Below are positions 52,763-61,325 of a stretch of 64,000 nt of DNA, piece by piece (the stretch's first letter is position 1; every line of letters starts with the position of its first letter). The stretch is from Solwaraspora sp. WMMA2056 (lineage in GTDB: Bacteria > Actinomycetota > Actinomycetes > Mycobacteriales > Micromonosporaceae). The position numbers and the translations under genes are program-made. Below the pieces are notes generated by a model, which saw only the letters and a program-made list of their open reading frames with translations, was not told the DNA's origin and did not search any database. The stretch is taken from assembly GCF_030345095.1 (NCBI RefSeq), contig NZ_CP128360.1:4960001-5024000 (forward strand). The letters run 5' to 3'.

Positions 52763-55700
52763 ATGGCCCGGTTGTTGCAGCGCGTAGGCAGGTTCGCGCA
52801 CCGGCAGAGATTCATCGTGATCGGAGGCTGGGTGCTGCTGCTCCTGGCCCTCGTGGGAGGCCTCGCGGCGCGCGGGAGCGCCCTGACCGACGAGTTCACC
52901 ATCCCCAGTTCGGAATCCCAGGCGGCCCTGAACGTGCTGCAGGAGGAGTTCCCCAGTGCAGGCGGGACCTCGCTGCAGATCCTGCTGGAGGCACCCGACG
53001 GCGGGACAGTGAGCGACCCGGCCTACACCGCCGCCGTCCAGCGGTCGCTGACGGCGGTGTCCAAAATCGACCACGTGCGGGCCGTCGCGCCACCGCAGGC
53101 CCCGGGCACGGTCAGCGCCGACGGTCGATCCGGGCTGGCCATCGTGCAGTTCGACGTACTCAAGGGCGAACTGCCCGACTCGACAGGCGACGACGTCCGG
53201 GCTGCGATGGCCCCGGCCGAGCAGGCCGGGCTGACCGTGCTCCTCGGCGGCAACGCCCTCTCCGGCGGGCCGAGTTCCGCCTCGCACGCGGCGGAGGTGA
53301 TCGGCCTCCTGCTGGCGGTCGTCGTCCTCGCGGTCACCCTCGGGTCGGTGGTCGCCGCCGGGCTGCCCCTGCTCACCGCGCTCGTCGGCGTCGCCGCCGG
53401 GCTGGTCGGTATCTGGGTGGCCTCGACCCTGACCACGATCTCCACGACCGCCCCGACGCTCGCGCTCATGCTCGGGCTCGCGGTCGGTATCGACTACGCC
53501 CTGCTGCTGGTCGTCCGCCACCGCGCCGAACTGGCCGCAGGGGCGGACGTCGCGCAGGCCGTCGCCCGGGCCACCGCCACTGCGGGGTCGTCGGTGGTGT
53601 TCGCCGGGTCGACCGTGATCATCGCCCTCCTTGGCCTGGCCGTGGCGCAGGTGCCGTTCCTCACCGTGATGGGGGTGTCCTCGGCGGCGACCGTGCTCCT
53701 CGCGGTGCTGGTGGCGATCACGTTGCTGCCGGCCCTACTGTCGGTGGCCGGGCGGCGGCTGGCGCCGCGCCCGGGCGGGCGGGACAGCCGGCGGGCCACG
53801 GCCGTCGCCGAGGGCCGCGCGGTCCCCGGCGCCGAGCGCTGGGTGCGGGGCGTGCTGCGCCGGCCCGTCGTCATCCTCGCCGCCGGGGTCGGCGCGCTAC
53901 TCGTCCTGGCGGTGCCGGTGACGGGCATGCGACTGGCGCTGCCCGACAACGGGAGCCTGCCGAACAGCGACCAGGCGCGCCAGGTCTACGACACGGTCTC
54001 CGACGAGTTCGGACCCGGGCTCAACGGTCCGGTCCTCGTGCTCGCCGACCTCTCCAGGTCCAGCCAGCCGGACACGGCCGCCACGGCCGTCGCCGAAGGT
54101 CTCAGCGACATTCCCGGGGTAGCGTCGGTAGCGCCGCCGCGGATTTCCGCCGACGCCCGGTACGCGCTGATCCAGGTGATCCCCGCGACCGGACCCGCCG
54201 ACCCGGCGACCGCCGACGTGGTGCAGACGATCCGGCACGAGGCCGCGGACATCACCGCCACGACCGGCGCAACCATCCAGGTCAGCGGGACGACCGCGCT
54301 CGGCGTCGACGTCTCCGCCCGGCTGCTTACCGCGATCCTGCCGTTCGCCCTGGTCGTCGTCGGCCTGTCGATGGTGCTGTTGACGATGGTCTTCCGCTCC
54401 CTGCTGGTGCCCCTCATCGCCGCGGTCGGCTACCTACTCACCCTCGGCGCGACCCTCGGCGTCACCGTGGTGCTGTTCCAGTGGGGCTGGCTCGGCGGCA
54501 TCCTCAGCGACGGCGCCACCGGCTCCCTGGTGAGCTTCATGCCGATCATCGTGATGGCTGTGCTGTTCGGTCTGGCAATGGACTACCAGGTCTTCCTCGT
54601 CTCCCGGATCCACGAGGCGGTCATCCACGGCCGCGAGCCGAGGGAGGCGGTACGCGAGGGAGCACGGCACGCCGGCAGGGTCGTCGCGGCCGCCGCACTG
54701 ATCATGATCGGGGTCTTCGCCAGCTTCGTGGTCAGCGGGACGGCAACGGTCCGCCCGATCGCCTTCGCGCTGGCCCTCGGCGTGCTCCTGGACGCCTTCC
54801 TCGTCCGGATGACGCTGGTCCCCGCCGCACTCGGGCTGCTCGGCACACACGCCTGGACACTGCCGCACCGCCTCGACCGTCTGCTGCCCGCCATGGACGT
54901 GGAAGGTGTCGCACTGGACCGCCCGGCCGACGGGGACGCCGCCGGCTCCGTCGAGGGACACACCCGCACCGAGGACGACATCACCCGCGCACCATCGCCG
55001 CCGTCGGGATCCGATCCCGATCCCGACGGCACTCCATCACCTGGCAAAGGCAGTGACAGGGGTGCCCCAACCAGCAGGAAGCCGTCCTCCTCAAGAGGAG
55101 GCACCGCCGGTAGCACGGGCCGCACGAAAGCGCTTATCACCGATCTCTCAATCAATTCGATCAGGGAGGTTCGCATGCCCACCCGCCCTCTGGCAGCCAT
55201 GTCGGTAACCGTGATCGCAGCGCTCGTCGGGTGCCTCGCGGTGCCGTCAGGCGCCCAAGCCACCGCGTCGACAACGACGTCCGGCATCGACGCCTACCTA
55301 TACGGTTACGCTCCGGTCGTTGCCGCCCGCACCCGGGCCAACCAACTGTGCGCCATCGGGAACGTCAACACGCTGGCGAGCTCGCCTGAGCTCACCACTC
55401 CCGCCAGCCGTGACGTGGTGGCACCCAACGTCGACACCCTCTACTCCATCGCATGGCTCGACCTGCGTCGTGGGCCGGTCGTGCTGACGGTACCGGCGAT
55501 CGACGACCGGTACTACAACTTCCAGTTCCTCGACATGTACACCAACGTGTTCACCAACATCGGCACCAGCACCGTGGACCCTGCGGGCGGCAGGTACGCA
55601 ATCGTTCCGCCCGGATGGTCCGGTGAGCTTCCGACCGGCGTCACGTCGGTGTCCGCGCCGACCTGGGACGTATGGCTGCTGGGTCGCACACTCGTGAAGA

Positions 55701-56548
55701 ACCCCGACGACGTGTCCGCCGCCTGGGCTGTCATGGCCGGGTACCAGCTCGCCGTCCTCGAAACGCCCGCCACCGGCACGCCGCCGCCGCTGCCTACGCC
55801 CGACTGTGCGAACCTGCCACGGCCACAGACCCCCTACGACGCCGGCGCCGCCTTCTTCGACGAACTGGCCGCCGTGCTCGCGGCCGACCCGCCACCGGCC
55901 GCCGACGCGCCGGCACTCGCCGGTCTCGCCGCGCTCAGCGTCGAGCCGGGCGGGAACCCGAGCCAAGGGGATCCGCAGGCCGTCGCCACCCTGGAGGCGG
56001 CGGTGACCGACGGGCAGGCGTACCTCGCCGCCGGCCACGCGGAAGCCGCGTTCCCCACCGCCGGGCGGACGTGGCGGTCGAGCCTCAGCGCCGGCACCTA
56101 CGGCACCGACTACCTGCTCCGAGCCGGCATCGCCGCCGGCGGCCTGGGCGCCAACGTGCCCGCCGAGTCGACGTACTATTTCTCCCAGTCCGATCTGCTC
56201 GGCCAGCCACTCAGCGGTGAACACTCCTACCGACTGCACTTCCGGCCGGGCGCTCTCCCACCGACGAGCGCGGACGGATTCTGGTCGGTGACAATGTACG
56301 ACGAGAACTACTTCCTCGTTCCCAACGAGCTCAACCGGTACGCCCTCAGCGATCGTTCCGCTCTCACGGTGAACCAGGACGGATCACTCGACCTGTTCCT
56401 GTCCACCACTCCACCACCCGGCGGGACGGCGAACTGGCTGCCCGCCCCGACCGGCACCTTCCACGTCTACATGCGGGTCTACCTACCCACCGACGACGTG
56501 CTGACCGGCGAGTGGCAGCCGCCGCGCATCACCCGGTGGTTCTGCTGA
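52763..56548 (+). CDS. MMPL-family transporter read in frame into a DUF1254/DUF1214 protein
   Basis: A 1261-codon open frame. Residues 1-710 are an MMPL (RND-like) transporter: an N-terminal helix, an extracellular loop, a first membrane bundle with the motif GLAVGIDYALLLVVRHR, and a second with LFGLAMDYQVFLVSRIHE. About 90 low-complexity hydrophilic residues follow. A second signal-like segment (MSVTVIAALVGCLAVPSGAQA) leads into DUF1254 (YLYGYAPVVAARTRANQL) and DUF1214 (GFWSVTMYDENYFLVPN). No stop separates the halves, yet an RBS and an ATG at 55175 exist. So the protein could be a true fusion, or two proteins sharing a frame after loss of the stop. The two-component system upstream may regulate it. 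Confidence 0.8.
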   Translation: MARLLQRVGRFAHRQRFIVIGGWVLLLLALVGGLAARGSALTDEFTIPSSESQAALNVLQEEFPSAGGTSLQILLEAPDGGTVSDPAYTAAVQRSLTAVSKIDHVRAVAPPQAPGTVSADGRSGLAIVQFDVLKGELPDSTGDDVRAAMAPAEQAGLTVLLGGNALSGGPSSASHAAEVIGLLLAVVVLAVTLGSVVAAGLPLLTALVGVAAGLVGIWVASTLTTISTTAPTLALMLGLAVGIDYALLLVVRHRAELAAGADVAQAVARATATAGSSVVFAGSTVIIALLGLAVAQVPFLTVMGVSSAATVLLAVLVAITLLPALLSVAGRRLAPRPGGRDSRRATAVAEGRAVPGAERWVRGVLRRPVVILAAGVGALLVLAVPVTGMRLALPDNGSLPNSDQARQVYDTVSDEFGPGLNGPVLVLADLSRSSQPDTAATAVAEGLSDIPGVASVAPPRISADARYALIQVIPATGPADPATADVVQTIRHEAADITATTGATIQVSGTTALGVDVSARLLTAILPFALVVVGLSMVLLTMVFRSLLVPLIAAVGYLLTLGATLGVTVVLFQWGWLGGILSDGATGSLVSFMPIIVMAVLFGLAMDYQVFLVSRIHEAVIHGREPREAVREGARHAGRVVAAAALIMIGVFASFVVSGTATVRPIAFALALGVLLDAFLVRMTLVPAALGLLGTHAWTLPHRLDRLLPAMDVEGVALDRPADGDAAGSVEGHTRTEDDITRAPSPPSGSDPDPDGTPSPGKGSDRGAPTSRKPSSSRGGTAGSTGRTKALITDLSINSIREVRMPTRPLAAMSVTVIAALVGCLAVPSGAQATASTTTSGIDAYLYGYAPVVAARTRANQLCAIGNVNTLASSPELTTPASRDVVAPNVDTLYSIAWLDLRRGPVVLTVPAIDDRYYNFQFLDMYTNVFTNIGTSTVDPAGGRYAIVPPGWSGELPTGVTSVSAPTWDVWLLGRTLVKNPDDVSAAWAVMAGYQLAVLETPATGTPPPLPTPDCANLPRPQTPYDAGAAFFDELAAVLAADPPPAADAPALAGLAALSVEPGGNPSQGDPQAVATLEAAVTDGQAYLAAGHAEAAFPTAGRTWRSSLSAGTYGTDYLLRAGIAAGGLGANVPAESTYYFSQSDLLGQPLSGEHSYRLHFRPGALPPTSADGFWSVTMYDENYFLVPNELNRYALSDRSALTVNQDGSLDLFLSTTPPPGGTANWLPAPTGTFHVYMRVYLPTDDVLTGEWQPPRITRWFC
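55175..56548 (+). CDS. Possible independently translated DUF1254/DUF1214 protein
   Basis: Same frame as the 3' part of the preceding entry. GGGAGG lies five bases before an ATG at 55175. The N-terminus MPTRPLAAMSVTVIAALVG is a signal peptide with cleavage likely after AQA. The 457-residue protein is complete by family standards: DUF1254 (about 35-160), DUF1214 (about 330-430) and a C-terminal YMRVYLPTDDVLTGEWQPPRI. The enzymatic role of DUF1254 proteins is not settled. Whether this product is made alone or only as a fusion cannot be told from sequence. Confidence 0.6.
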   Translation: MPTRPLAAMSVTVIAALVGCLAVPSGAQATASTTTSGIDAYLYGYAPVVAARTRANQLCAIGNVNTLASSPELTTPASRDVVAPNVDTLYSIAWLDLRRGPVVLTVPAIDDRYYNFQFLDMYTNVFTNIGTSTVDPAGGRYAIVPPGWSGELPTGVTSVSAPTWDVWLLGRTLVKNPDDVSAAWAVMAGYQLAVLETPATGTPPPLPTPDCANLPRPQTPYDAGAAFFDELAAVLAADPPPAADAPALAGLAALSVEPGGNPSQGDPQAVATLEAAVTDGQAYLAAGHAEAAFPTAGRTWRSSLSAGTYGTDYLLRAGIAAGGLGANVPAESTYYFSQSDLLGQPLSGEHSYRLHFRPGALPPTSADGFWSVTMYDENYFLVPNELNRYALSDRSALTVNQDGSLDLFLSTTPPPGGTANWLPAPTGTFHVYMRVYLPTDDVLTGEWQPPRITRWFC

Positions 56549-56564
56549 GGCGTGTGCTGATCAC

Positions 56565-56596
56565 GCGATCGGGTCAGCACCGGCTGACCCGATCGC
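56565..56596 (+). terminator. Strong hairpin terminator after the DUF1254 gene
   Basis: GCGATCGGGTCAGC (56565-56578) and GCTGACCCGATCGC (56583-56596) form a perfect 14-bp stem with a four-base loop, 17 bases after the stop codon. Confidence 0.85.
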
Positions 56597-56682
56597 CGCT
56601 GCTCCGGATCGCGGCGCCAGCCGCAGCGCGTCGGTGATCCGCGGACCGCGGCGCATGAGAATGACCGGGACCAGCCGGTAGT

Positions 56683-57015
56683 CCCGACCGTGACGTCACG
56701 GCGGTGGAACCGTCGGCGGTCATGCGGGCGCAGCGGCCCCCGGGTGCAGCGCGTGTCTGGCCGCCGCTGCGGAGAGCCTGCCGTTCGATGACCAGTCCTT
56801 TGACGCCGCGATGGCGGTCAGCACCGCCCATCACTGGCCGGACCCCGTCGCCGGGTTGCGGGAGATGCGGCGGGTGGCCCGCCGCGTGGTGGTGTTCACG
56901 TACGACGCCGCTGACACCGGCTGGCGTGAGCGGTTCTGACTCACCCGCGACTACCTCCCCGAGTTCGCCGACCTCCTCGTCGACTGGCCGTCGCTGGCCG
57001 ACACATGGATCCGGT
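56683..57015 (+). pseudogene. Degraded SAM-dependent methyltransferase
   Basis: The frame at 56683 reads DRDVTAVEPSAVMRAQRPPG, the class I methyltransferase acidic-loop region, and is followed, after a frameshift near 56755, by AAAAESLPFDDQSFDAAMAV and HHWPDPVAGLREMRRVARRV. An in-frame TGA replaces the Trp expected in the motif RFWLTRDYLPEF, and the frame continues LTRDYLPEFADLLVDW. The SAM-binding start of the gene (GAGTG motif) is not seen. The rest of the 535-bp gap between the DUF1254 and aldo/keto reductase genes holds only the terminator. Confidence 0.75.
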
Positions 57016-57084
57016 GGCTGCTCCCGGGTCCGCCGCCGCCCGGCAGCGGCAGGACCAGCTCCGGCAGCCGGGCGGGCCGGGCGG

Positions 57085-57948
57085 TCAGGCGGCCTGGTCG
57101 AGGCTGGCCAGGTGTTCGGCCGACAGCGTGAGGTCGGCCGCCGCGACGGAGTCACGGATCGTCTCCGGGCGCGACGACCCGGGGATCGGGATCACCACCG
57201 GCGACTTCGCCAGCATCCAGGCCAGGCAGACCTGCTGCGGGCTGACCCCGTACTCCTTCGCGACCTGCGCGAACGCCGCGAACCGCGACCCGAGGTCGGC
57301 GGCGCTGGAGATACCGCCAAGCGGACTCCACGGCAGGAACGCGATGCCGAGTTCGGCGCACAGCTCCAGCTCCGGTTCGCTGGAGCGGAAGGCCGGGGAA
57401 AACTGATTCTGTACGCTGACCAGCCGGCCACCGAGGATGTCGTTGGCGAGCCGGATCTGCTCCGGGTCGGCGTTGGAGATGCCGGCGAGGCGGATCTTGC
57501 CGGCGTCGAGCAGGTCGCGGATCGCGCCGACCGAGTCCGCGTACGGCACGTTGGGGTCGGGCCGGTGGAACTGGTAGAGGCCGATCGCCTCGACGCCGAG
57601 CCGCTTCAGCGACGCGTCGCAGGCGCTCTTCACGTACTCCGGCGAGCCGTTCTGCGTCCAGGAGCCGTCGCCGGGTCGCAGGTGACCGCCCTTCGTGGCG
57701 ATCAGCACGTCGGAGGTGTCGCCACCGTAGGTCGCCACGGCGCGGGCGATCAGCGACTCGTTGTGGCCGACGTCGTTGGCGTACAGATGGTAGGCGTCGG
57801 CGGTGTCGATCAGGGTGACACCGGCGTCCAGCGCGGCGTGGATCGTGGCGATCGACCGCTGCTCGTCGGGACGTCCCTCGATCGACATCGGCATACCGCC
57901 GAGCCCGATCGCGCCGACGCCGACCTCACCGATGTAGCGGGTGTGCAT
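57085..57948 (-). CDS. Aldo/keto reductase
   Basis: A 287-residue TIM-barrel NADPH-dependent reductase of aldehydes or ketones. The catalytic tetrad is present: Asp48 and Tyr53 in LIDTADAY, Lys86 in LIATKGG, and His128 in YQFHRPD. The cofactor-binding block is PIPGSSRPETIRDSV. The start at 57948 has GGAGGAG upstream. The 78 residues beyond, in the open frame to 58167, are not part of the protein. The substrate is unknown. It is a separate unit near the triple-fusion gene. Confidence 0.92.
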   Translation of the reverse strand: MHTRYIGEVGVGAIGLGGMPMSIEGRPDEQRSIATIHAALDAGVTLIDTADAYHLYANDVGHNESLIARAVATYGGDTSDVLIATKGGHLRPGDGSWTQNGSPEYVKSACDASLKRLGVEAIGLYQFHRPDPNVPYADSVGAIRDLLDAGKIRLAGISNADPEQIRLANDILGGRLVSVQNQFSPAFRSSEPELELCAELGIAFLPWSPLGGISSAADLGSRFAAFAQVAKEYGVSPQQVCLAWMLAKSPVVIPIPGSSRPETIRDSVAAADLTLSAEHLASLDQAA

Positions 57949-58051
57949 GCAGACTCCTCCTGGAAGCTGTTCGGTGCGTTGCGGGATGACGTACCCGCTC
58001 TGCCCGGATTTCACCCTCTCCCGTGAGCGGCTGATCTGTCCAACGGCAGAG

Positions 58052-59821
58052 TTACCGCCCGACCGCGATGGTACGGATGACGCCGACCATGTCGAGCGCC
58101 CCGTCGCCGCGCCGCACGGCGTCGGCGTAGAGAGCACGGCACAGGTCGCTGAGCGGGACGGCGGCACCTGCGGAGACAGCCGCGTCGACGATGAGCGCGG
58201 AGTTCATCTGTACGTCGGAGATCGCTGCCTGCGCGGTGAGGTCGCCCGCGACCAGCTTCGCGGTCTTGACCCGGGAGATCGGGGAGGACATCTGCCCGGC
58301 GTCGAGGATCTCACGCAGCAGGCGTGGATCGAGACCGTGCCTGTCCGCGAAGTGGAACGCCTCGGCGAGGCCGGTCACGAGGGCGATCAGGAACACGTTG
58401 ACGGCAAGCTTCATCGTGATACCGGATGGCACGGGTCCGCAGATGGTGATCTGCGCGCACATCGGATCGAGCAGCGGGGCGACGCGTCGGACGGTGTCGG
58501 GACGGCCCGCCACCATCGCGACGAGGTTGCCGTCCTGCGCCGGCACCCGGGAGCCGGAGACCGGCGCTTCGACGTAGTGTCCGCCGGCGCTCTCGACCTC
58601 GTCGGCCAGCGCCTTCGAGTACTCCGGGGAGAGGGTTCCCATGTTGACGATCGTGCGTCCGGCGACGAGACGGGCGAGCCCTCCAGGGACGTCGCGGAGG
58701 ACCTGGTCGACCGCGTCGGCGTCGCGCAGCATGACGAACACCGTGTCACTGCGGGCGAACACCTCCGTGACGTCGACGGCGGTGCGGGTGCCGGCCGAGT
58801 CGAGTTCCTCGTCGGCCTTCGGGGTGCGGCTCCACACGGTCAGCCGGACGCCGCTGTGCGCGAGCCGCCGGGCCATCGGCAGGCCCATGATGCCCAGCCC
58901 GATGAAGCCGACTCCGCCAGGTGGGGCACCGGTGCCGCCGCCGGGCAGCGGTTTGACGAACCAGTGGTGTGCGTACGGCTCGTCGTTGAACGGGGCGACC
59001 TCGTCGTACCCGGCTGCCCGGTACAGGCCGATCGCCTCGGTGAGGGACCTGTTGGTCTCCAGCCGGACGGCGCTCGCCCCGAGGGACGTGGCCGCCTGCT
59101 CGGCCGCGTCGAGCAGGCGCCGGCCGACTCCCAGCCCGCGCAGCTCGGGCGACACCCAGAGTCGTCGGATCGCTGCCGCCGTCTCGTCGACCTTCGTGAC
59201 GGCGACGCATCCGACGGGGCGGTCCTGCAACGTCGCCAGCAGGAACTGTCCGGACGGGGGACGCAGTGTGTCGTCGACGGCGGGAATGCTGCGCTCCGGC
59301 CGGAACCCGCCGTCGAAACGTTCGTCGAGCGTACGGTGGTACGCGTCGACCGCCCACCGCGCCGCGTCGCTGGCAGGGTCGACCGCAGCGATCGTGACCG
59401 CTGACGCGGTGAACATGCGTCGCACGGTCGTCGCCGCCGCGACGAGCTCATCTCGCTGACGTTCGGTCAGTGGAGCCAGAATCGTCTCGACGAGTTCGTC
59501 GGAGAGCCGGTCCAGCACCGTCAGCTCTGCCAACCCCGCAGGCGTGAGCGTTGCTCGACGGACCCGGCTGTCGTGTTCCGACGCGGACACGGCGACCAGA
59601 CCTTCCTGCTCCAGGGCGCGGAGCTGCCGGCTCGTGTAACCGGAGTCGAGCCCGAGACGGCTGCGCAGCTCGCGGACTTCGATGCCAGCCTCGCCGATCT
59701 CCCACAGCAGACGGTCGAGGCTCAGTGGCCGGTCGCGGGCGAGGTAGCGGTCCTCCAGCACGCCGATTCTCTCGGTGACGAGGCGGTTGAACGCACGGAT
59801 GGTCTGGGTCTGAGACGTCAT
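58052..59821 (-). CDS. MarR / GNAT / 3-hydroxyisobutyrate dehydrogenase-like triple fusion
   Basis: A 589-residue protein with three domains. Residues 1-138 are a MarR winged helix (LRSRLGLDSGYTSRQLRALEQEGLV, EHDSRVRRATLTPAG). Residues about 142-295 are a GNAT acetyltransferase with the acetyl-CoA motif SPELRGLGVGRRLLDAAE; this MarR-GNAT pair is known on its own. Residues about 303-589 are an NAD(P)-binding beta-hydroxyacid dehydrogenase: GFIGLGIMGLPMARRL, substrate motif EAPVSGSRVPAQ and the catalytic Lys in ITMKLAVN. All motifs look intact. A perfect palindrome lies eight bases upstream of the ATG and overlaps a TATAGT -10, so the MarR part probably represses its own gene. Substrates are unknown. 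Confidence 0.88.
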   Translation of the reverse strand: MTSQTQTIRAFNRLVTERIGVLEDRYLARDRPLSLDRLLWEIGEAGIEVRELRSRLGLDSGYTSRQLRALEQEGLVAVSASEHDSRVRRATLTPAGLAELTVLDRLSDELVETILAPLTERQRDELVAAATTVRRMFTASAVTIAAVDPASDAARWAVDAYHRTLDERFDGGFRPERSIPAVDDTLRPPSGQFLLATLQDRPVGCVAVTKVDETAAAIRRLWVSPELRGLGVGRRLLDAAEQAATSLGASAVRLETNRSLTEAIGLYRAAGYDEVAPFNDEPYAHHWFVKPLPGGGTGAPPGGVGFIGLGIMGLPMARRLAHSGVRLTVWSRTPKADEELDSAGTRTAVDVTEVFARSDTVFVMLRDADAVDQVLRDVPGGLARLVAGRTIVNMGTLSPEYSKALADEVESAGGHYVEAPVSGSRVPAQDGNLVAMVAGRPDTVRRVAPLLDPMCAQITICGPVPSGITMKLAVNVFLIALVTGLAEAFHFADRHGLDPRLLREILDAGQMSSPISRVKTAKLVAGDLTAQAAISDVQMNSALIVDAAVSAGAAVPLSDLCRALYADAVRRGDGALDMVGVIRTIAVGR

Positions 59822-59829
59822 GCCCACAA

Positions 59830-59849
59830 TCTCTGACTATAGTCAGAGA
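59830..59849. promoter_or_regulatory. Perfect 20-bp palindromic operator of the MarR fusion gene
   Basis: TCTCTGACTATAGTCAGAGA is identical on both strands. On the minus strand the central TATAGT is a good -10 hexamer 14 bases before the ATG at 59821, so a bound dimer would block the promoter. Confidence 0.85.
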
Positions 59850-59899
59850 ACAGCCGCGCAGGGTGCCGGCGGGGCCGTCGAACTGACCCAGATCCCCGG

Positions 59900-61225
59900 T
59901 TACCGGCCCAGGTTGAGTCGGGGGACGGTGAAGGTGCCGTTGCCGACGGAGTGCACCAGCGGCCACAACTCGCGCGGCCAGCCGGCCTGCCGGGCCGACC
60001 GGACGCCCAGGCCGACCGCCACCTCCTGGGGGACCTGCGCGCCCAGCAGGATCGTCGCGCCCGGTGCGCTGGCCGCCTGCTCGGCGATCCACTGGGCCGC
60101 CGTCGCCACGATCTGCGGATAGTCCTGCCAGTGGTGGTGTGTCTCCCCCGGCCGGGGCAGGTAGCGCCGTTCGCGCAGCGTCGTCGACACGGTCTCCGAC
60201 AGGCCCAGCCCGGCGGCGTCGTGCAGCTCGACGACGAGCGGTTCGCGGTCGCTGGCGGCGGCCGCGTCGTCGTGGGCGGCCCGCTGGGTCAGATCGGCCG
60301 GCAGTCTCGGCAGTGGGCCGAACTCGTGATGGTTGGTCCGCAGCACCAGCAGCAGGATCTCCGGCGTCGCCCCGTCGTCGGTGGCGACGACCGAGGAGGC
60401 GACCCCGGCTGTGGCGACGCCGTCTGTGGCGACCCCGTCTGTGGTGACCCGCAGCCTCGCCGGGTGGCGCTGCACCCGCAGCTCCCCGGAGAGCCCGCCG
60501 TCGGGTCGGTCGGCCGGGCCCTGGAAGGTGTGCCCGGGCTCGACCGGGCCGACCCGCAGCGGCCCCTGCCGGCCGAAGCTGTCACGCTGGCGGACCTGCA
60601 GCGCCCGGCCCCGTTCAGCCACGGTCACCTTGTGTCCGAAGGCCGCCGCCACCGGCCACGGCGCCCAGACGAACAACGACCGGTCCAGGGCGGCGTCCCG
60701 GCCGTCCGGGTCGTAGCTTGCCACCTGGAAGTGGCGGACCAGGTTGTCGACGTCGCGGCCCCAGCGGACCGCCTCCGCCCCCTGCGGCCAGACCGCCGCC
60801 CGGTCGAAGGTGCGCAGCGGCGGCACCGGCCGGAACACGGCGAACCGGCCCCGGACGTCGTTGAGGAAGCCGTCCTTCTGCTCCGGAGTCCAGCCGGCCG
60901 CCACCTCGTTGACGACGTAGGCGACGCCGAGGCGGTCGCGGAGCCGGTTACGCCACCACCAGGCTCCGACGCCGACGGCAAGGGTGACGACCCCTGCCAG
61001 GGTGAACGCCACCAGCCAGCCGCCCCGGCCGCCGGTCCAGCCCTCGGCGGCCAGGTCCGGTGCGATGCCACCGGCCGCGCTGAACGCGGCCGTCGCGACG
61101 GTGAAGAAGACCCCGACGACGCCGGGGCCCGCCGGACCGGCCAGCCACCGCCCGACCCGGGCGACGTCGACGGTACGGCGGACAGCCCGCACCTGCTGCG
61201 GCTGCTTCTGATCCACCTCGGACAC
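59900..61225 (-). CDS. Two-TM protein of unknown function with a possible SAVED-like C-terminus
   Basis: A 441-residue protein I do not recognise with confidence. Two membrane segments lie near residues 33-55 (GVVGVFFTVATAAFSAAGG) and 69-88 (WLVAFTLAGVVTLAVGVGAWW), then a large cytosolic region. The middle carries a five-residue tandem repeat (TDGVATDGVATAGVA, DNA 60409-60453). The C-terminal part ATILLGAQVPQEVAVGLGV followed by PLVHSVGNGTF has the rhythm of a SAVED-type ligand-sensing domain, but the match is by eye. It starts at a GTG with GAGGTG upstream. There is no cyclase or nuclease next to it. It could instead be a family-specific envelope protein. Confidence 0.5.
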   Translation of the reverse strand: MSEVDQKQPQQVRAVRRTVDVARVGRWLAGPAGPGVVGVFFTVATAAFSAAGGIAPDLAAEGWTGGRGGWLVAFTLAGVVTLAVGVGAWWWRNRLRDRLGVAYVVNEVAAGWTPEQKDGFLNDVRGRFAVFRPVPPLRTFDRAAVWPQGAEAVRWGRDVDNLVRHFQVASYDPDGRDAALDRSLFVWAPWPVAAAFGHKVTVAERGRALQVRQRDSFGRQGPLRVGPVEPGHTFQGPADRPDGGLSGELRVQRHPARLRVTTDGVATDGVATAGVASSVVATDDGATPEILLLVLRTNHHEFGPLPRLPADLTQRAAHDDAAAASDREPLVVELHDAAGLGLSETVSTTLRERRYLPRPGETHHHWQDYPQIVATAAQWIAEQAASAPGATILLGAQVPQEVAVGLGVRSARQAGWPRELWPLVHSVGNGTFTVPRLNLGR

Positions 61226-61325
61226 GGGTCACCTCGTCGTCGTCACCGGTACGGTCAACCGACCGTAACCAGTGGGCCGGCGGGCGCAATCCTCCGGGTG
61301 GATCTTCCGCTGCCGCGCTCGTCAC

